Source: Nitrospira sp.
Lineage (GTDB): Bacteria; Nitrospirota; Nitrospiria; Nitrospirales; Nitrospiraceae
NCBI GenBank assembly: GCA_029194535.1
Contig: JARFXR010000001.1
Location: 1,744,721-1,808,720 of the forward strand
Direction: 5' to 3'
DNA length: 64,000 bases
In this document: positions 36,580-44,624 of the stretch, piece by piece
Numbering within the stretch: position 1 is the stretch's first letter
Layout of the letters: each line of letters begins with the position of its first letter
The notes under the pieces: model-generated
The model's input: the letters and a program-made list of their open reading frames with translations, nothing else
Told to the model about the DNA's origin: nothing
Database searches by the model: none
Program-made: the position numbers and the translations under genes

Positions 36580-37048
36580 GTTGAGGGAGCTGGAGGAATG
36601 GCGGAAAACCTATCCTAAACTGCGGCTCATTTTAGGAGACGTCAGTCGGACACCCTTTGACAGGATCCCGTCGGTAAGCTCGGCACAGACAGGCTCGGCG
36701 AGCCGGGAATGTGGATTTGCATGGCTTCACCCCAGCTGACTTTCCGACCCAGCTGTCTCTCCTACATCACGAAGAGAGATCCGTTTCTGACACTGGAGCC
36801 GGTGTTGCACGTTCTCCCGGATGGTGAGCATGAGTACGAACGGCCGCGCGCCGCGAACGGGTTCCTGACATCCCTTGTGCCCGATTGTTTAATCCCTCTG
36901 TGAATCATTTTGCTCCGCGTTAGAACCCCTTCGGATTCACCTTAAGACGCCCGTCTGTGTTTCGGTTTCGGAGCGCCATTAAAATCATGAGCTTTTTCAA
37001 TGAATGGGAAGGCATGACGTTTGCGCATACAGAGGGGAGGGGCGTTGA
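36580..37048. other. Intergenic region, possible eroded coding sequence
   Basis: Around 36680-36760 a short stretch reads LGTDRLGEPGMWICMAS and then continues sensibly only after changing frame. This hints at an old gene, but no family could be named and no full frame exists. Confidence 0.3.
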
Positions 37049-37258
37049 ATGATCGATCCGCCGGCCACAATAGTCTCGAAGCCGGAAGACGTGACTGCCG
37101 TGGCAATATCCCTCAAGGTCGAAGAGGAGCTGTCATTGTTTGCTCTGCTTGCAACTGATGGGTCTACTAATCGACTCGGTTTCAGGCCCACAAGGTGGGT
37201 GCGATGCTGTTATTCGCGGAGCCCATGGATTATCCTGGCATTGCGAGCCTCTATTTGA
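37049..37258 (+). CDS. Small protein, probably truncated
   Basis: A strong RBS (GGGGAGGGG) precedes the ATG. The first 46 residues look like real protein (MIDPPATIVSKPEDVTAVAI; VEEELSLFALLATDGSTNRL); the last ~23 are Arg/Trp-rich and overlap the phosphatase-like gene in another frame. The LLATDGSTNRLG motif resembles small proteins I recall without name. A lost 3' half is inferred. Confidence 0.45.
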   Translation: MIDPPATIVSKPEDVTAVAISLKVEEELSLFALLATDGSTNRLGFRPTRWVRCCYSRSPWIILALRASI

Positions 37259-37566
37259 AGTTTGAGGATGGTTGTCCACTTGGCGGCGACCTCTTAACGC
37301 GTGGCCTTGAGTTCGTTTCACGGCAAAAACAGGCTGGACGCTCGGTTCTGATTGCATGTGGTGCCGGGCAGAGTCGGTCAGTCGTGTTCGCCATCGCGGC
37401 CCTAAAACAGGAAGAGGGTTTGAGCATCATTGATGCCTTTCGGACCATTAGTGATCAACATCCAGAAGCGCAACCCCATATGGTGCTATGGGAATCCTTG
37501 TGCAAGCATTACGGAGAGGACGTATCGTACTTCACTATGCTGAAGGCACTCGAGTCGAAGGGCTAG
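37195..37566 (+). CDS. Dual-specificity phosphatase-like protein
   Basis: The 123-residue protein has a P-loop of protein tyrosine phosphatases, C-x5-R, in VLIACGAGQSRSVVFAIAAL (the usual preceding His is Ala). The following helix and the C-terminal part are present. The N-terminal part with the general-acid Asp is short (residues 20-32: LYLKFEDGCPLGG, Asp26 possible). Start GTG 37195 or ATG 37204. It overlaps the previous small gene. Intact DSPs are ~150-170 residues, so this may be N-terminally truncated; activity is uncertain. Confidence 0.6.
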   Translation: MGAMLLFAEPMDYPGIASLYLKFEDGCPLGGDLLTRGLEFVSRQKQAGRSVLIACGAGQSRSVVFAIAALKQEEGLSIIDAFRTISDQHPEAQPHMVLWESLCKHYGEDVSYFTMLKALESKG

Positions 37567-37667
37567 CCACCCGCAATTGTGCCTGAACGGAAATGCCCGC
37601 CCGGCGCCGGGAAATTTCGAACGTCCCCGTTTTTTCCCCGAGGCCACCTCAATCTGACCCTATCCCT

Positions 37668-38175
37668 TTATTTGGCCGAGGGATAGTCCTTGAATGCCTT
37701 GGCGACTCCCTTGTCGACCGATTCAAAGTTCTTCTCCAGGCTCTCTCCCACGGTTTCGGTGATTACGGCCTGCCACACCCGCTTCTTTTTTTGACGATTC
37801 AGCCAGATTCACCACCAAGGTGGCTTCCTGATACTTATCGGCATCCATCATGCCGAATTGCAAGTGTACTAACAGGTCCGGGCGGTCTTCCAAGCCGACT
37901 TGCCGAAGCTCTTTGGCGACAAGTTGCTTGTTGACGATTTCCTTGACCCTTGTCCTCAAGGGCGATTTGTCGTCAGTGGCCGCGATCTGTCGCCCTCTAT
38001 CCGTCATCCCCGAATGGGCAAAGGTATGAAACGAAGAGAAGTCAACGGACTCGTCGAAATTCGTGCGCACCTTGATCTCGTACCGTTTATCCTCGTACAT
38101 CGCCTTCAGCTTCGAGCAGCCTCCAGCCGCGAGTAGCCCTAGCGCCAATAACAGGATCAGCAATCTGATGTTCAC
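37668..38175 (-). pseudogene. DUF4136 lipoprotein gene with frameshift at a 7-A run
   Basis: GTG 38175 (after GGAAGGAGACTTACG) opens a lipoprotein signal (LLILLLALGLLAAGGCSKLK). A DUF4136 domain follows (NFDESVDFSSFHTFAHSG; VGLEDRPDLLVHLQFG). At an A7 run (complement of T7 at 37786-37792) the frame shifts. The other frame completes the family: KKRVWQAVITETVGESLEKN, FESVDKGVAKAFKDYPSAK and stop at 37668-37670. The unshifted frame stops at 37723. Either a recent mutation, a homopolymer sequencing error, or slippage that still yields full protein. Confidence 0.75.
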
Positions 38176-38246
38176 CGTAAGTCTCCTTCCCACTCTGAAG
38201 TCTTTTGCAGAAACCACAGGCGCCGAACATATACCAAGTCACTTGT

Positions 38247-38276
38247 GGGTTAAAAGGGTTAAAAGGGTTAAAAGGG
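38247..38276. repeat. Short tandem repeat GGGTTAAAA
   Basis: Three units of GGGTTAAAA run directly into GGGGACAGCC, the left flank of IS copy 1. It may reflect slippage in the A/G-rich edge of the palindromic target site. Confidence 0.7.
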
Positions 38277-38313
38277 GACAGCCTGAGGTGACCCCGATTT
38301 CATGGACACCGAG

Positions 38314-39174
38314 TTAAGGTAGACGCCTCGCCTCAAACTGCATGGGACTGACATAGCCCAGCGTCTGATGGAGGCGCCGTCGGTTGTAGAACACCTCGAT
38401 GAATTCAAACACGGCCGCTTGCGCGTCTTCACGGGTATGAAACCGCTGCTCATGCACCAGTTCATTCTTGAGCGTGCTGAAGAAGCTTTCGACCACTGCG
38501 TTATCGAAACAGTTGCCCTTGCGACTCATGCTGGCGATCACGCCACGCTGAGCCAACAGGCGTTGGTAGGCCACACTGGTATAGAGCGCCCCCTGATCGG
38601 AGTGATGAATGAGCCCGGGTGGCGGACACCGCTGTGCCAGCGCCATGTGCATCGCCTGGAGCGCGACGTGCTGATCGGGCTTGGCACTCATCGCCCAACC
38701 GATCACTCGCCGAGAATACAGATCTAAGATCACGGCGAGATATAGCCAGCCGGCGCGGGTCGCGATCGCGGTGAGATCGCCCGCCCAAATGCGATTGCTG
38801 GCCGGGGCCACAAAGACCTGCCGGAGTCGGTTCGGCGCGGGCGGGGCAAACTCATGCCGTTCGATCGTCATGCGAAAGCGCCGAATGCGTTGCGCCAGAA
38901 GACCGTGTTGCCGCCGCAAGCGCGCCACGCGATGTCGGCCACACCGCACGCCGGCCAGCCGCAACGCCCGCCATACCTTCACAGCACCGTAGCGCGCCTT
39001 CGTCTGTCGATGGAGTTCTTGGATCTGCTCGAGCAAACGCGCGTTGGCCGTCGCCCGCGCACTGGCGGGGCGCTGGCGCCAGGCATAGTAGCCGCTTCGG
39101 CTGACGCCCAGCGTGCGACACAACCCGGTGAGCCGGTATTCCGTGCGATGCGCCTGAATGAAGCGATATCTCAT
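38314..39174 (-). CDS. IS3-family transposase OrfB (copy 1)
   Basis: The 286-residue catalytic subunit has an HTH_21-type start (TGLCRTLGVSRSGYYAWRQR) and an rve integrase core. The DDE triad is visible in WAGDLTAIATRAGWLYL (Asp), IHHSDQGALYTSVAYQ (Asp) and DNAVVESFFSTLKNEL (Glu). The ATG at 39174 overlaps the orfA stop by 4 bp. It is expected to be made mainly as an OrfAB fusion by -1 frameshifting. Intact. Confidence 0.95.
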   Translation of the reverse strand: MRYRFIQAHRTEYRLTGLCRTLGVSRSGYYAWRQRPASARATANARLLEQIQELHRQTKARYGAVKVWRALRLAGVRCGRHRVARLRRQHGLLAQRIRRFRMTIERHEFAPPAPNRLRQVFVAPASNRIWAGDLTAIATRAGWLYLAVILDLYSRRVIGWAMSAKPDQHVALQAMHMALAQRCPPPGLIHHSDQGALYTSVAYQRLLAQRGVIASMSRKGNCFDNAVVESFFSTLKNELVHEQRFHTREDAQAAVFEFIEVFYNRRRLHQTLGYVSPMQFEARRLP

Positions 39175-39464
39175 GGCGACTCCCGCGCAAAGAACATCGC
39201 GGCTTTTTTTAAAATGTCGCGCTCCTCACGCAGCCGGGCATTCTCGCGTCGCAAGCGCGTGAGTTCATCGGCGCTGTGCGCGCGGCCGCCTTTGCCAGGG
39301 AACGCCGCCTCCCCAAAGTTCTCAATCTCGTGCTGCCATTTATAGAGGTGATTGCGTCGCAGGTCCAATTCTCGCGCGACGGCTGCTGCCGGTCGTCCCG
39401 ATGACTTCCACAGTCGGACGGCCTCCAGCTTGAACTCTTTCGTGTATTGCTGTCGCTTCCCCAT
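39171..39464 (-). CDS. IS3-family transposase OrfA (copy 1)
   Basis: The 97-residue protein has an HTH_Tnp_1 domain (MGKRQQYTKEFKLEAVRLWK; AAVARELDLRRNHLYKWQHE) and a C-terminal leucine-zipper-like coiled coil (LTRLRRENARLREERDILKK). It binds the element ends and regulates transposition. GGGAGGTGTCCG precedes the ATG. Confidence 0.95.
   Translation of the reverse strand: MGKRQQYTKEFKLEAVRLWKSSGRPAAAVARELDLRRNHLYKWQHEIENFGEAAFPGKGGRAHSADELTRLRRENARLREERDILKKAAMFFARESP
39202..39211 (-). promoter_or_regulatory. Programmed -1 frameshift site of IS copy 1
   Basis: On the minus strand TTTTAAAAAAAGC (A7 then G) lies near the end of orfA. Slipping one base back there reads K-SRDVLCAGVA-MRYRF and joins orfA to orfB without a stop. 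The same site is in copy 2 at 49026-49035. Confidence 0.85.
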
Positions 39465-39718
39465 CGGACACCTCCCGGAACCTATTGTCCCCTTTTTGAG
39501 GTGTCCACGAAAGTGGGGCTAGCTCAGCCCCTTTTCTTGGCTCCCTTCAAAATGTTCCCCTTCATTGGTGCGCGATATGGCATAGTGTCGTGCGTGACGG
39601 TCGTCGGAGCGAGCGATCTATCTATGATGTCGACATCACTGGGCCGTGCTGGTTGTTCATGACTCGGTTACGCGTTCAACGATCGTCTCTAGCCGAGAAC
39701 CGACTTGCTTCATTGAGC

Positions 39719-40159
39719 ATGCAGCAGTCACGTTTTCTCTCCTCTTTCCGAGCCTTCTACATGCTGATCATGGGAGTGGGTCTCCTCGCAGCCGTCATGG
39801 GATGCGTCTCAACAGAAGATCGTGAGCGCATGGCGTTGTCCAAGGAGTTTGACAAATGGCTTGGGCAATATAAAGACCATCGGATCATAGAGAAAGGTCC
39901 GCCGGATCGCTGCGTGGGGAAAGGTGGAGGGACCGAAATCTGCGAGTGGCGAGTTGATGGAAGTTCGCTGCGGTATCTGTACGACGCGAACGGTATTGCG
40001 CGGAGTTGGAGATATGCGGATCGCCGATTGGGAGAGATGAAGGGAGTACAGGATCCAGCAGCCGCCGCAGAGCAGACTGATGAATATCACGAGACCTTAT
40101 GGAAAGACGTCAAGGAGACCATTGACGACATACACTTCGCTCCCGCTTCTGGTCGATGA
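39719..40159 (+). CDS. Lipoprotein of unknown function
   Basis: From ATG 39719 the protein has 146 residues with a lipoprotein signal (FYMLIMGVGLLAAVMGCVST, lipobox AVMGC). The small mature domain contains two Cys (PDRCVGKGGGTEICEWRVDG) and a repeated Tyr/Trp strand pattern (LRYLYDANGIARSWRYADRR), resembling small outer-membrane-assembly-type (SmpA/BamE-like) folds. That resemblance is weak. An ATG at 39761 is nearer the signal; the frame is open back to 39590. It follows IS copy 1 directly. Confidence 0.6.
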   Translation: MQQSRFLSSFRAFYMLIMGVGLLAAVMGCVSTEDRERMALSKEFDKWLGQYKDHRIIEKGPPDRCVGKGGGTEICEWRVDGSSLRYLYDANGIARSWRYADRRLGEMKGVQDPAAAAEQTDEYHETLWKDVKETIDDIHFAPASGR

Positions 40160-40280
40160 CAGGCAACTCGGGCGCCGAACACAACGGGGACCGGCTACTT
40201 TTCTGGCGACTCCTAGCCGTGAGGCGCCAGGGACAAGTAGCCTCTCCCTTTTTCTGTTTCAGAGAGATGTCCTGCTCAGG

Positions 40281-40598
40281 TAGCAGTGTGTTGACAAACT
40301 GTGTGATGACCTCGGAAATGAAGTCGTGTCTGGGTCACGGACGCCATCCGCATGCCCTGCTGGCTGTTCAGAAAGGCCGTCCAGCAAGGCCGCAGCGAGG
40401 TCCGCGACGCGAAGCATCATGAGCGTCACGTCTGCGGACGGGCGCGAGTTGGTGAGCGCCCAGTGTCTTAAAGGCGAAGCGCATACCATTCTCACCCGCC
40501 CGCCCACCGCCCGTCGGAACAGGCGTGTTCCCGGGCCGTACGTTGAGCCTCTGAGCGATGCGAGAACGCCGCTGGCGGACTTTGTCAACAGCCTGCTA
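40281..40598 (-). repeat. Inverted copy of the 206-bp repeat, enlarged by ~112 bp
   Basis: The ends are TAGCAGTGTGTTGACA and TGTCAACAGCCTGCTA. Both outer parts match, in inverse orientation, the repeat at 41751-41956. The middle is interrupted or diverged (about 40405-40530). It contains one arm set of the ~125-bp palindrome family (GGCTGTTCAGAAAGGCC ... GACTTTGTCAACAGCC). Confidence 0.8.
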
Positions 40599-40615
40599 GA
40601 GAGGAGAAGACCAGA

Positions 40616-41134
40616 ATGAGATTGGGAAGGGCATGGCCTAAGCTGATTCGATGGTTTGCTTGCCTGTGCGCGTTTTCGCTTCTGGGGTCAGCGTGCAAAT
40701 CAGCGGACCCCCGGAATGCTGATACGACGCCGCCTGCGATCCAATGGGGAGTAGCGAATAGCCGGGTTACGCAAAGTGGTCAGACCGTGCCAGTCCAGGA
40801 AGGGCAGAATGTTGTACTGACATTGACCGCCGAGGATCATGACAGCGGCATTTCCTATACGAGCGTGGGAGGTTCAGGACAATACACATGTTTGTCGGGC
40901 GGTCTAACAACAAACGTTTCACTCGATAAAGTCGCAGAAGAGCAAAACTGGCTGCCCGATCAGAAGGGCAGGCTCAAGACGACCGCTGTTCAGTCAACGG
41001 AAGTGACACTTGGGACACAGAAATGCCCCTCCGGTGCGATCTTTTCAGGGGGAACAATGACATACGCAGGAAAATCAAGGAACGGACAGAGAATGCAAAA
41101 CGACTCAACGATCATCTTTCGACGGGATCGGTAA
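40616..41134 (+). CDS. Lipoprotein with Ig-like domain
   Basis: The 172-residue protein has a lipoprotein signal (WFACLCAFSLLGSACKSADP). A beta-rich domain follows (QSGQTVPVQEGQNVVLTLTA, EDHDSGISYTSVGGSGQYTC), the pattern of Ig-like/cadherin-like folds, with two Cys likely paired. GAGGAGAAGACCAGA lies before the ATG. It is enclosed with the Slp-like gene between two inverted repeats. Function unknown. Confidence 0.6.
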   Translation: MRLGRAWPKLIRWFACLCAFSLLGSACKSADPRNADTTPPAIQWGVANSRVTQSGQTVPVQEGQNVVLTLTAEDHDSGISYTSVGGSGQYTCLSGGLTTNVSLDKVAEEQNWLPDQKGRLKTTAVQSTEVTLGTQKCPSGAIFSGGTMTYAGKSRNGQRMQNDSTIIFRRDR

Positions 41135-41234
41135 TAGGACACACCAGCTTCTATCTGGTGATGCGGATACACGCACGTCGAAGCCGGTCTCACTTTTGTC
41201 CCGTATCTCATAGCTCAAGGAGAAGCGTATTACG

Positions 41235-41753
41235 ATGACAGCCCGCCGCGGTTTCTGCCGATGGACTTCGTCTCTCGTCGTAATAGCCAGCGTCGTGGTT
41301 GCGATCGGGTGTACCGCTGTGCCACGGCGATATATCTGGATGGCGGATACGAGTGTCACGCTGACCACACTGAACTCCGATCTGCCGTCCCACGTGGGAA
41401 AGGTCGTGCTCATGGGTGGGACCATTACCGAAGAAGAGCGGACTGACCAGTACGTCTTCTTACACCTCAAGAATCGCCCGCTCGATCAGGATTACAAGCC
41501 TCACCGCCCGCCGAGTCTTGATGGGCCGGAAGCCGGAGAATATTGGATCGCGATGCCGCTGAAGCAGCTTCCCCCTAATTATGGAAGCTGGGGACGCGTC
41601 ACGGTGGCCGGACGAGTGACGGGTGAGCGATTCCTCGCCGATCCGGTGCTGTTCCTACTGTACATGCGAGGCTGGGACGCAAGCGGAAAGCACAATGTCT
41701 GGGAGAATATCGACCCTCAGTATGTTCCGTCTGTTCCGCTGTCGGTCCACTAG
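41235..41753 (+). CDS. Slp-family outer-membrane lipoprotein
   Basis: The 172-residue protein has a lipoprotein signal (SLVVIASVVVAIGCTAVPRR). A domain with the Slp pattern follows: LPSHVGKVVLMGGTITEEER, HLKNRPLDQDYKPHRPP, GRVTVAGRVTGERF. Slp proteins are starvation- or stress-induced outer-membrane lipoproteins in other bacteria. AGGAGAAGCG precedes the ATG. Its stop (41751-41753) lies in the first bases of the downstream repeat. Confidence 0.65.
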   Translation: MTARRGFCRWTSSLVVIASVVVAIGCTAVPRRYIWMADTSVTLTTLNSDLPSHVGKVVLMGGTITEEERTDQYVFLHLKNRPLDQDYKPHRPPSLDGPEAGEYWIAMPLKQLPPNYGSWGRVTVAGRVTGERFLADPVLFLLYMRGWDASGKHNVWENIDPQYVPSVPLSVH

Positions 41754-41956
41754 CAGGCTGTTGACAAAGTCCGCCAGCGGCGTTCTCGCATCGTTCAGAG
41801 GCTCAACGTACAGAACGGAGTACGATTCGCCTCTTCGCTCGCTGCGGCCTTGCTGGACGGCCTTTCTGAACAGCCTGCAGGGCATACGGACGGCGTCCGT
41901 GACCTCAGACACGACTCCATTTCCGAAGTCATCACACAGCTGTCAACACACTGCTA
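41751..41956 (+). repeat. 206-bp repeat with internal 126-bp palindrome
   Basis: The outer ends TAGCAGGCTGTTGACA and TGTCAACACACTGCTA are inverted. The inner palindrome (41753-41878) begins GCAGGCTGTT and ends AACAGCCTGC, with the family centre CTCAACGTAC ... GTACG. An inverted, longer copy is at 40281-40598. Confidence 0.85.
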
Positions 41957-42115
41957 AACAGTCCTGGGAACAGGAAAGTGGGACGAGCTCAGACTATCTA
42001 TTTCTAGTGGCTCAGTGTACGATATCGCTGAAAAAATCTGTCCCGTTTTCTTGTTCTCCGGTTCAATCTTTTGCCTGGCTTGTTCGCGCCGTGCCAGCTG
42101 TGGAGCGCAGGCCTC

Positions 42116-43708
42116 ATGAAGCCGCGTAGCAGAACCCTAGGCACGGTACTTCTTGCCGCGCTAATGACGGCGCAGCCCGCGATCGCCGCCACACCCGTCC
42201 CGAGCGACAATCCCTGTCAAAGCTGCGCCTTTGGGCCCGTTGAGCTTGCCATCAACAAATTTACTCCGCGCTCGTTCCACTACCAATTCAAGGCCGACCC
42301 GCAGGATGAGTATACATTGGTGATCGAACAGCTGGGCCGGACCGCGCTCCAGGCGCTCGTCCTGCTGAACGGCGAGATTGTGAGCAGCTTTCGACAGCCC
42401 ATCTCCCACGGCGAGCCGCATGTGTCTCCGGTCACATTGAGAGCATTCAATAACTTTCATGTGGTCCTCAAGGGGCTCGAAACCGGCCGGGTCCGCATCG
42501 CAATCGTGAGGACATCGAGTCTGCCACTGAGTCGGCGTGCCTGCGGCGAGCGCACGAAGTTCTTCACGCACTATCCGGTCGATCCGGACCTCTTGCGCGG
42601 TGCCGTGCCGCTCGGCAATCTCGATCCGCCTGCCCACACGCTTCCCACCCACCACATCTATCTGAGCCCAACGCTGAGTTTGCCGAGTGATCCAACGAGT
42701 CTGCCGAGCGTGGTGGACGTGCACGCTCCGGGGCGCGTGGAGGTCGTTGCGGTAACCCGCAATGGCCCCGATGACTTTGATGTGCATATGCAGCCCTGCC
42801 GCGAAGTACGGAGCTACTTCTTCCACCTGCGATCGCTCGACAGCGCCGTTGCAGCTGCCTTGCGGCCGGACCGCTGGGTGTGCTTTGCAGGATCGATCGA
42901 TGAGGGGACCTGCGCGCAACGCATCAGCGTCACGATCGACGGTGGTCAGCGTATCGGCAATGCTCCTGCTCCCCGTGCCGTCAACTTCGACTGGGGGTTG
43001 ATCGACCGCCGCCGGTCTCCGCTGCCGTTTGCGAACCCGGCGCGATATGACTTTTCGCTGATCGATACGTCCGGATTCCCCCCGGACGTGGTGGCGATCG
43101 CTCCGTACATCGCCCCGGAACGGTTGCAGCAATTTTGCCCCGCCGAGTACCTGACCGCTCCGTTGGTTCCAGGGTTTTCATCGCTGTTTGGGAGCGCTGA
43201 TGGGAGGGTGCGACGGACCGCTCCGCCTGTATGCGGTGAACACGAACAGGACCAGCCCGGCACCGCGCGCGGGAATTGGTTCACCTCGGCAAGTGCGAGC
43301 GCTTTCGACGAGGGCCGTACGACGCTGGCGCTGGTGCATGACAACGTGAACCCCGTGGCGCCGGTCTTCTCAGTGTCAGGCGTGTTTTGTACCCCACTAC
43401 CGACCGGCGGCGAAATCTGTCAGTGGTCGCCAGGCGTACGCGGCTTCCCGCGGGCCACGACAGGGCTCATCAACCGGGACTTCGCCGACATTGCCATCGG
43501 CCCTGTGTACTGCTTTGAAAATCTTAGATCTCACCCAGGTGACGAACCCGATCTGGAGATCGGCCGAGTTTTGGTGGAGGTGTTCGCTTCGACACCCGGT
43601 GGATCCGCCGATCGGTTGCGTATCGAACCGATTCCGGCAACAGTCGCGACCGGCTGCGGACCAGGCCCCTGGTCATTCGGCAGCGGCATGCGGGAATTTC
43701 AGCGCTGA
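42116..43708 (+). CDS. Large secreted protein, possible M23-like region
   Basis: The 530-residue protein has a signal peptide (TLGTVLLAALMTAQPAIAAT). The mature part starts with a Cys pair (DNPCQSCAFGPVEL) and a beta-rich domain. Residues ~185-270 (HHIYLSPTLSLPSD, VVDVHAPGRVEVVAV, FDVHMQPCREVRSYFFHLRS) recall the order of M23-type metallopeptidase folds, but the metal triad cannot be confirmed. At least eight further Cys suggest a disulfide-rich extracellular protein. The ATG at 42116 has only a weak RBS. Family not recognised. Confidence 0.6.
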   Translation: MKPRSRTLGTVLLAALMTAQPAIAATPVPSDNPCQSCAFGPVELAINKFTPRSFHYQFKADPQDEYTLVIEQLGRTALQALVLLNGEIVSSFRQPISHGEPHVSPVTLRAFNNFHVVLKGLETGRVRIAIVRTSSLPLSRRACGERTKFFTHYPVDPDLLRGAVPLGNLDPPAHTLPTHHIYLSPTLSLPSDPTSLPSVVDVHAPGRVEVVAVTRNGPDDFDVHMQPCREVRSYFFHLRSLDSAVAAALRPDRWVCFAGSIDEGTCAQRISVTIDGGQRIGNAPAPRAVNFDWGLIDRRRSPLPFANPARYDFSLIDTSGFPPDVVAIAPYIAPERLQQFCPAEYLTAPLVPGFSSLFGSADGRVRRTAPPVCGEHEQDQPGTARGNWFTSASASAFDEGRTTLALVHDNVNPVAPVFSVSGVFCTPLPTGGEICQWSPGVRGFPRATTGLINRDFADIAIGPVYCFENLRSHPGDEPDLEIGRVLVEVFASTPGGSADRLRIEPIPATVATGCGPGPWSFGSGMREFQR

Positions 43709-43739
43709 TTGGGCGACCTCCTCTTTATGACAGAGAATA

Positions 43740-43802
43740 GGGGACAGGCTGGTTTTTCACAGCTTTGAGATTCTGAAAGCGCTAGAAAAGTAGCCTGTCC
43801 CC
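43740..43802. repeat. Intact 63-bp palindromic repeat (GGGGACAGGCT / AGCCTGTCCCC)
   Basis: The perfect 11-bp ends enclose TTTCACAGCTTTGAGATTCT and GAAAGCGCTAGAAAAGT. Nearly the same unit, split by IS copy 2, is at 48052-48107 plus 49354-49360, and a shorter relative is at 54862-54896. Confidence 0.9.
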
Positions 43803-43815
43803 ATTTGCTTGGCTT

Positions 43816-44073
43816 TTAGCGATAGATCTCTTTGCGATCGCCGATCTTAAGAACCAGAATGAGGAGTGCCTTGTCTTGAACGGTATAGATGATGCGATAG
43901 TCTCCTTCGCGGATGCGATAGAGGTCGTCTTCACCTGAAAGCTTCTTCACCCCTGGCGGCCTAGGATCGTTCTGGAGAGCCTTCATTCGCTTGACGAGAC
44001 GTTTTTGAATGGCGGAAGCAAGAGAACGGAATTGTCGCTCGGCAGGCGGGGCGAGGAGGATCGAGTAAGCCAT
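43816..44073 (-). CDS. RelE/ParE-family toxin
   Basis: The 85-residue protein has the RelE fold: YSILLAPPAERQFRSLASAI at the first strand and helix, KRMKALQNDPRPPGVKKLSG, then YRIREGDYRIIYTVQDKALL and a C-terminal strand with RKEIYR. RelE-type mRNA interferase residues (Lys/Arg, C-terminal Tyr) are present. It lies 6 bp after the antitoxin gene; the pair is a type II TA module. Confidence 0.92.
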   Translation of the reverse strand: MAYSILLAPPAERQFRSLASAIQKRLVKRMKALQNDPRPPGVKKLSGEDDLYRIREGDYRIIYTVQDKALLILVLKIGDRKEIYR

Positions 44074-44079
44074 AGTCGG

Positions 44080-44334
44080 CTAGAGGCCGAGGTCTTTTAA
44101 AATCGCGTCGAGCGGTTTCGCTCCTTTCCTTTTGGTTTCAGCCAGTGCTGCACGAGCGTCGACTAGATCGATCCGGTCTTCCAGTCCTTCGAGCAAGCGC
44201 AAGTCATCGATCGGCACGACCGCGGCCACCTCCTTCCCCCGACGACGCACGATCACTCGCTCTTTTCCGTAGGCTGCCCTATTAATGGTATCTGCAAAGC
44301 CCTGTCTGGCTTTGCTGGCAGGAAGGTGCGCCAT
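44080..44334 (-). CDS. Phd/YefM-family antitoxin
   Basis: The 84-residue protein (start at the second ATG, 4-5 bases after AAGGAGGA) has the Phd N-terminal DNA-binding part (LPASKARQGFADTINRAAYG, KERVIVRRRGKEVAAVVPID). A C-terminal helix binds the toxin. It should repress its own operon through the repeats just upstream. Confidence 0.9.
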   Translation of the reverse strand: MAHLPASKARQGFADTINRAAYGKERVIVRRRGKEVAAVVPIDDLRLLEGLEDRIDLVDARAALAETKRKGAKPLDAILKDLGL

Positions 44335-44358
44335 CATTCCTCCTTGCAGGCGTTCAGA

Positions 44359-44389
44359 TGTACTAATAGTACGAATTGTACGAATGCTA
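44359..44389 (-). promoter_or_regulatory. Operator-like repeats upstream of the antitoxin gene
   Basis: TGTACTAATAGTACGAATTG and TGTACGAATGCTA contain the half-site GTACGAAT twice and an inverted GTAC...GTAC pair, 25-55 bp before the antitoxin start. Autoregulation by the Phd protein or TA complex is inferred. Confidence 0.5.
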
Positions 44390-44624
44390 CTCTAGGCATG
44401 GCCGCAGGTCAAGAGATAGGTACCCGAGTCCTGATTCAACGACAAAGGAGTAGGCGGGAAGGGACAGACGATGGGCTGGCTAGTACCGGCCAAGAAAGGG
44501 GAGAAGCGGCGGGGACGACCGTTAGTCGTGGGAAAACCAGCCTGTCCCCTTTGATCGCCGGAAACAAGCATTAGCTAGTCAGGAAGCAAGCACTACGGTC
44601 AAGAAAGGACTCCCGACCCCTTTT

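Larger units (their letters stand above)
38284..39526 (-). mobile_element. IS3-family insertion sequence, copy 1
   Basis: The 1243-bp element has imperfect 27-bp terminal inverted repeats (TGAG.TGACCCCGATTTCA ... against TGAGCTAGCCCCACTTTCGT ..., about 5 mismatches). A 3-bp direct repeat GCC lies on both sides (38281-38283; 39527-39529), as expected for IS3 transposition. It carries orfA and orfB with a 4-bp overlap and a -1 frameshift site. Its coding part has the same translated proteins as copy 2. Confidence 0.93.

Noticed and set aside
38854-39345. 163-codon plus-strand frame over IS orfB/orfA (repeated at 48678)
   Set aside because: Antisense to both transposase genes; appears twice only because the IS does.
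42161-43132. 323-codon minus-strand frame in the secreted protein gene
   Set aside because: Opposite strand has a signal peptide and conserved Cys pattern; this one has none.
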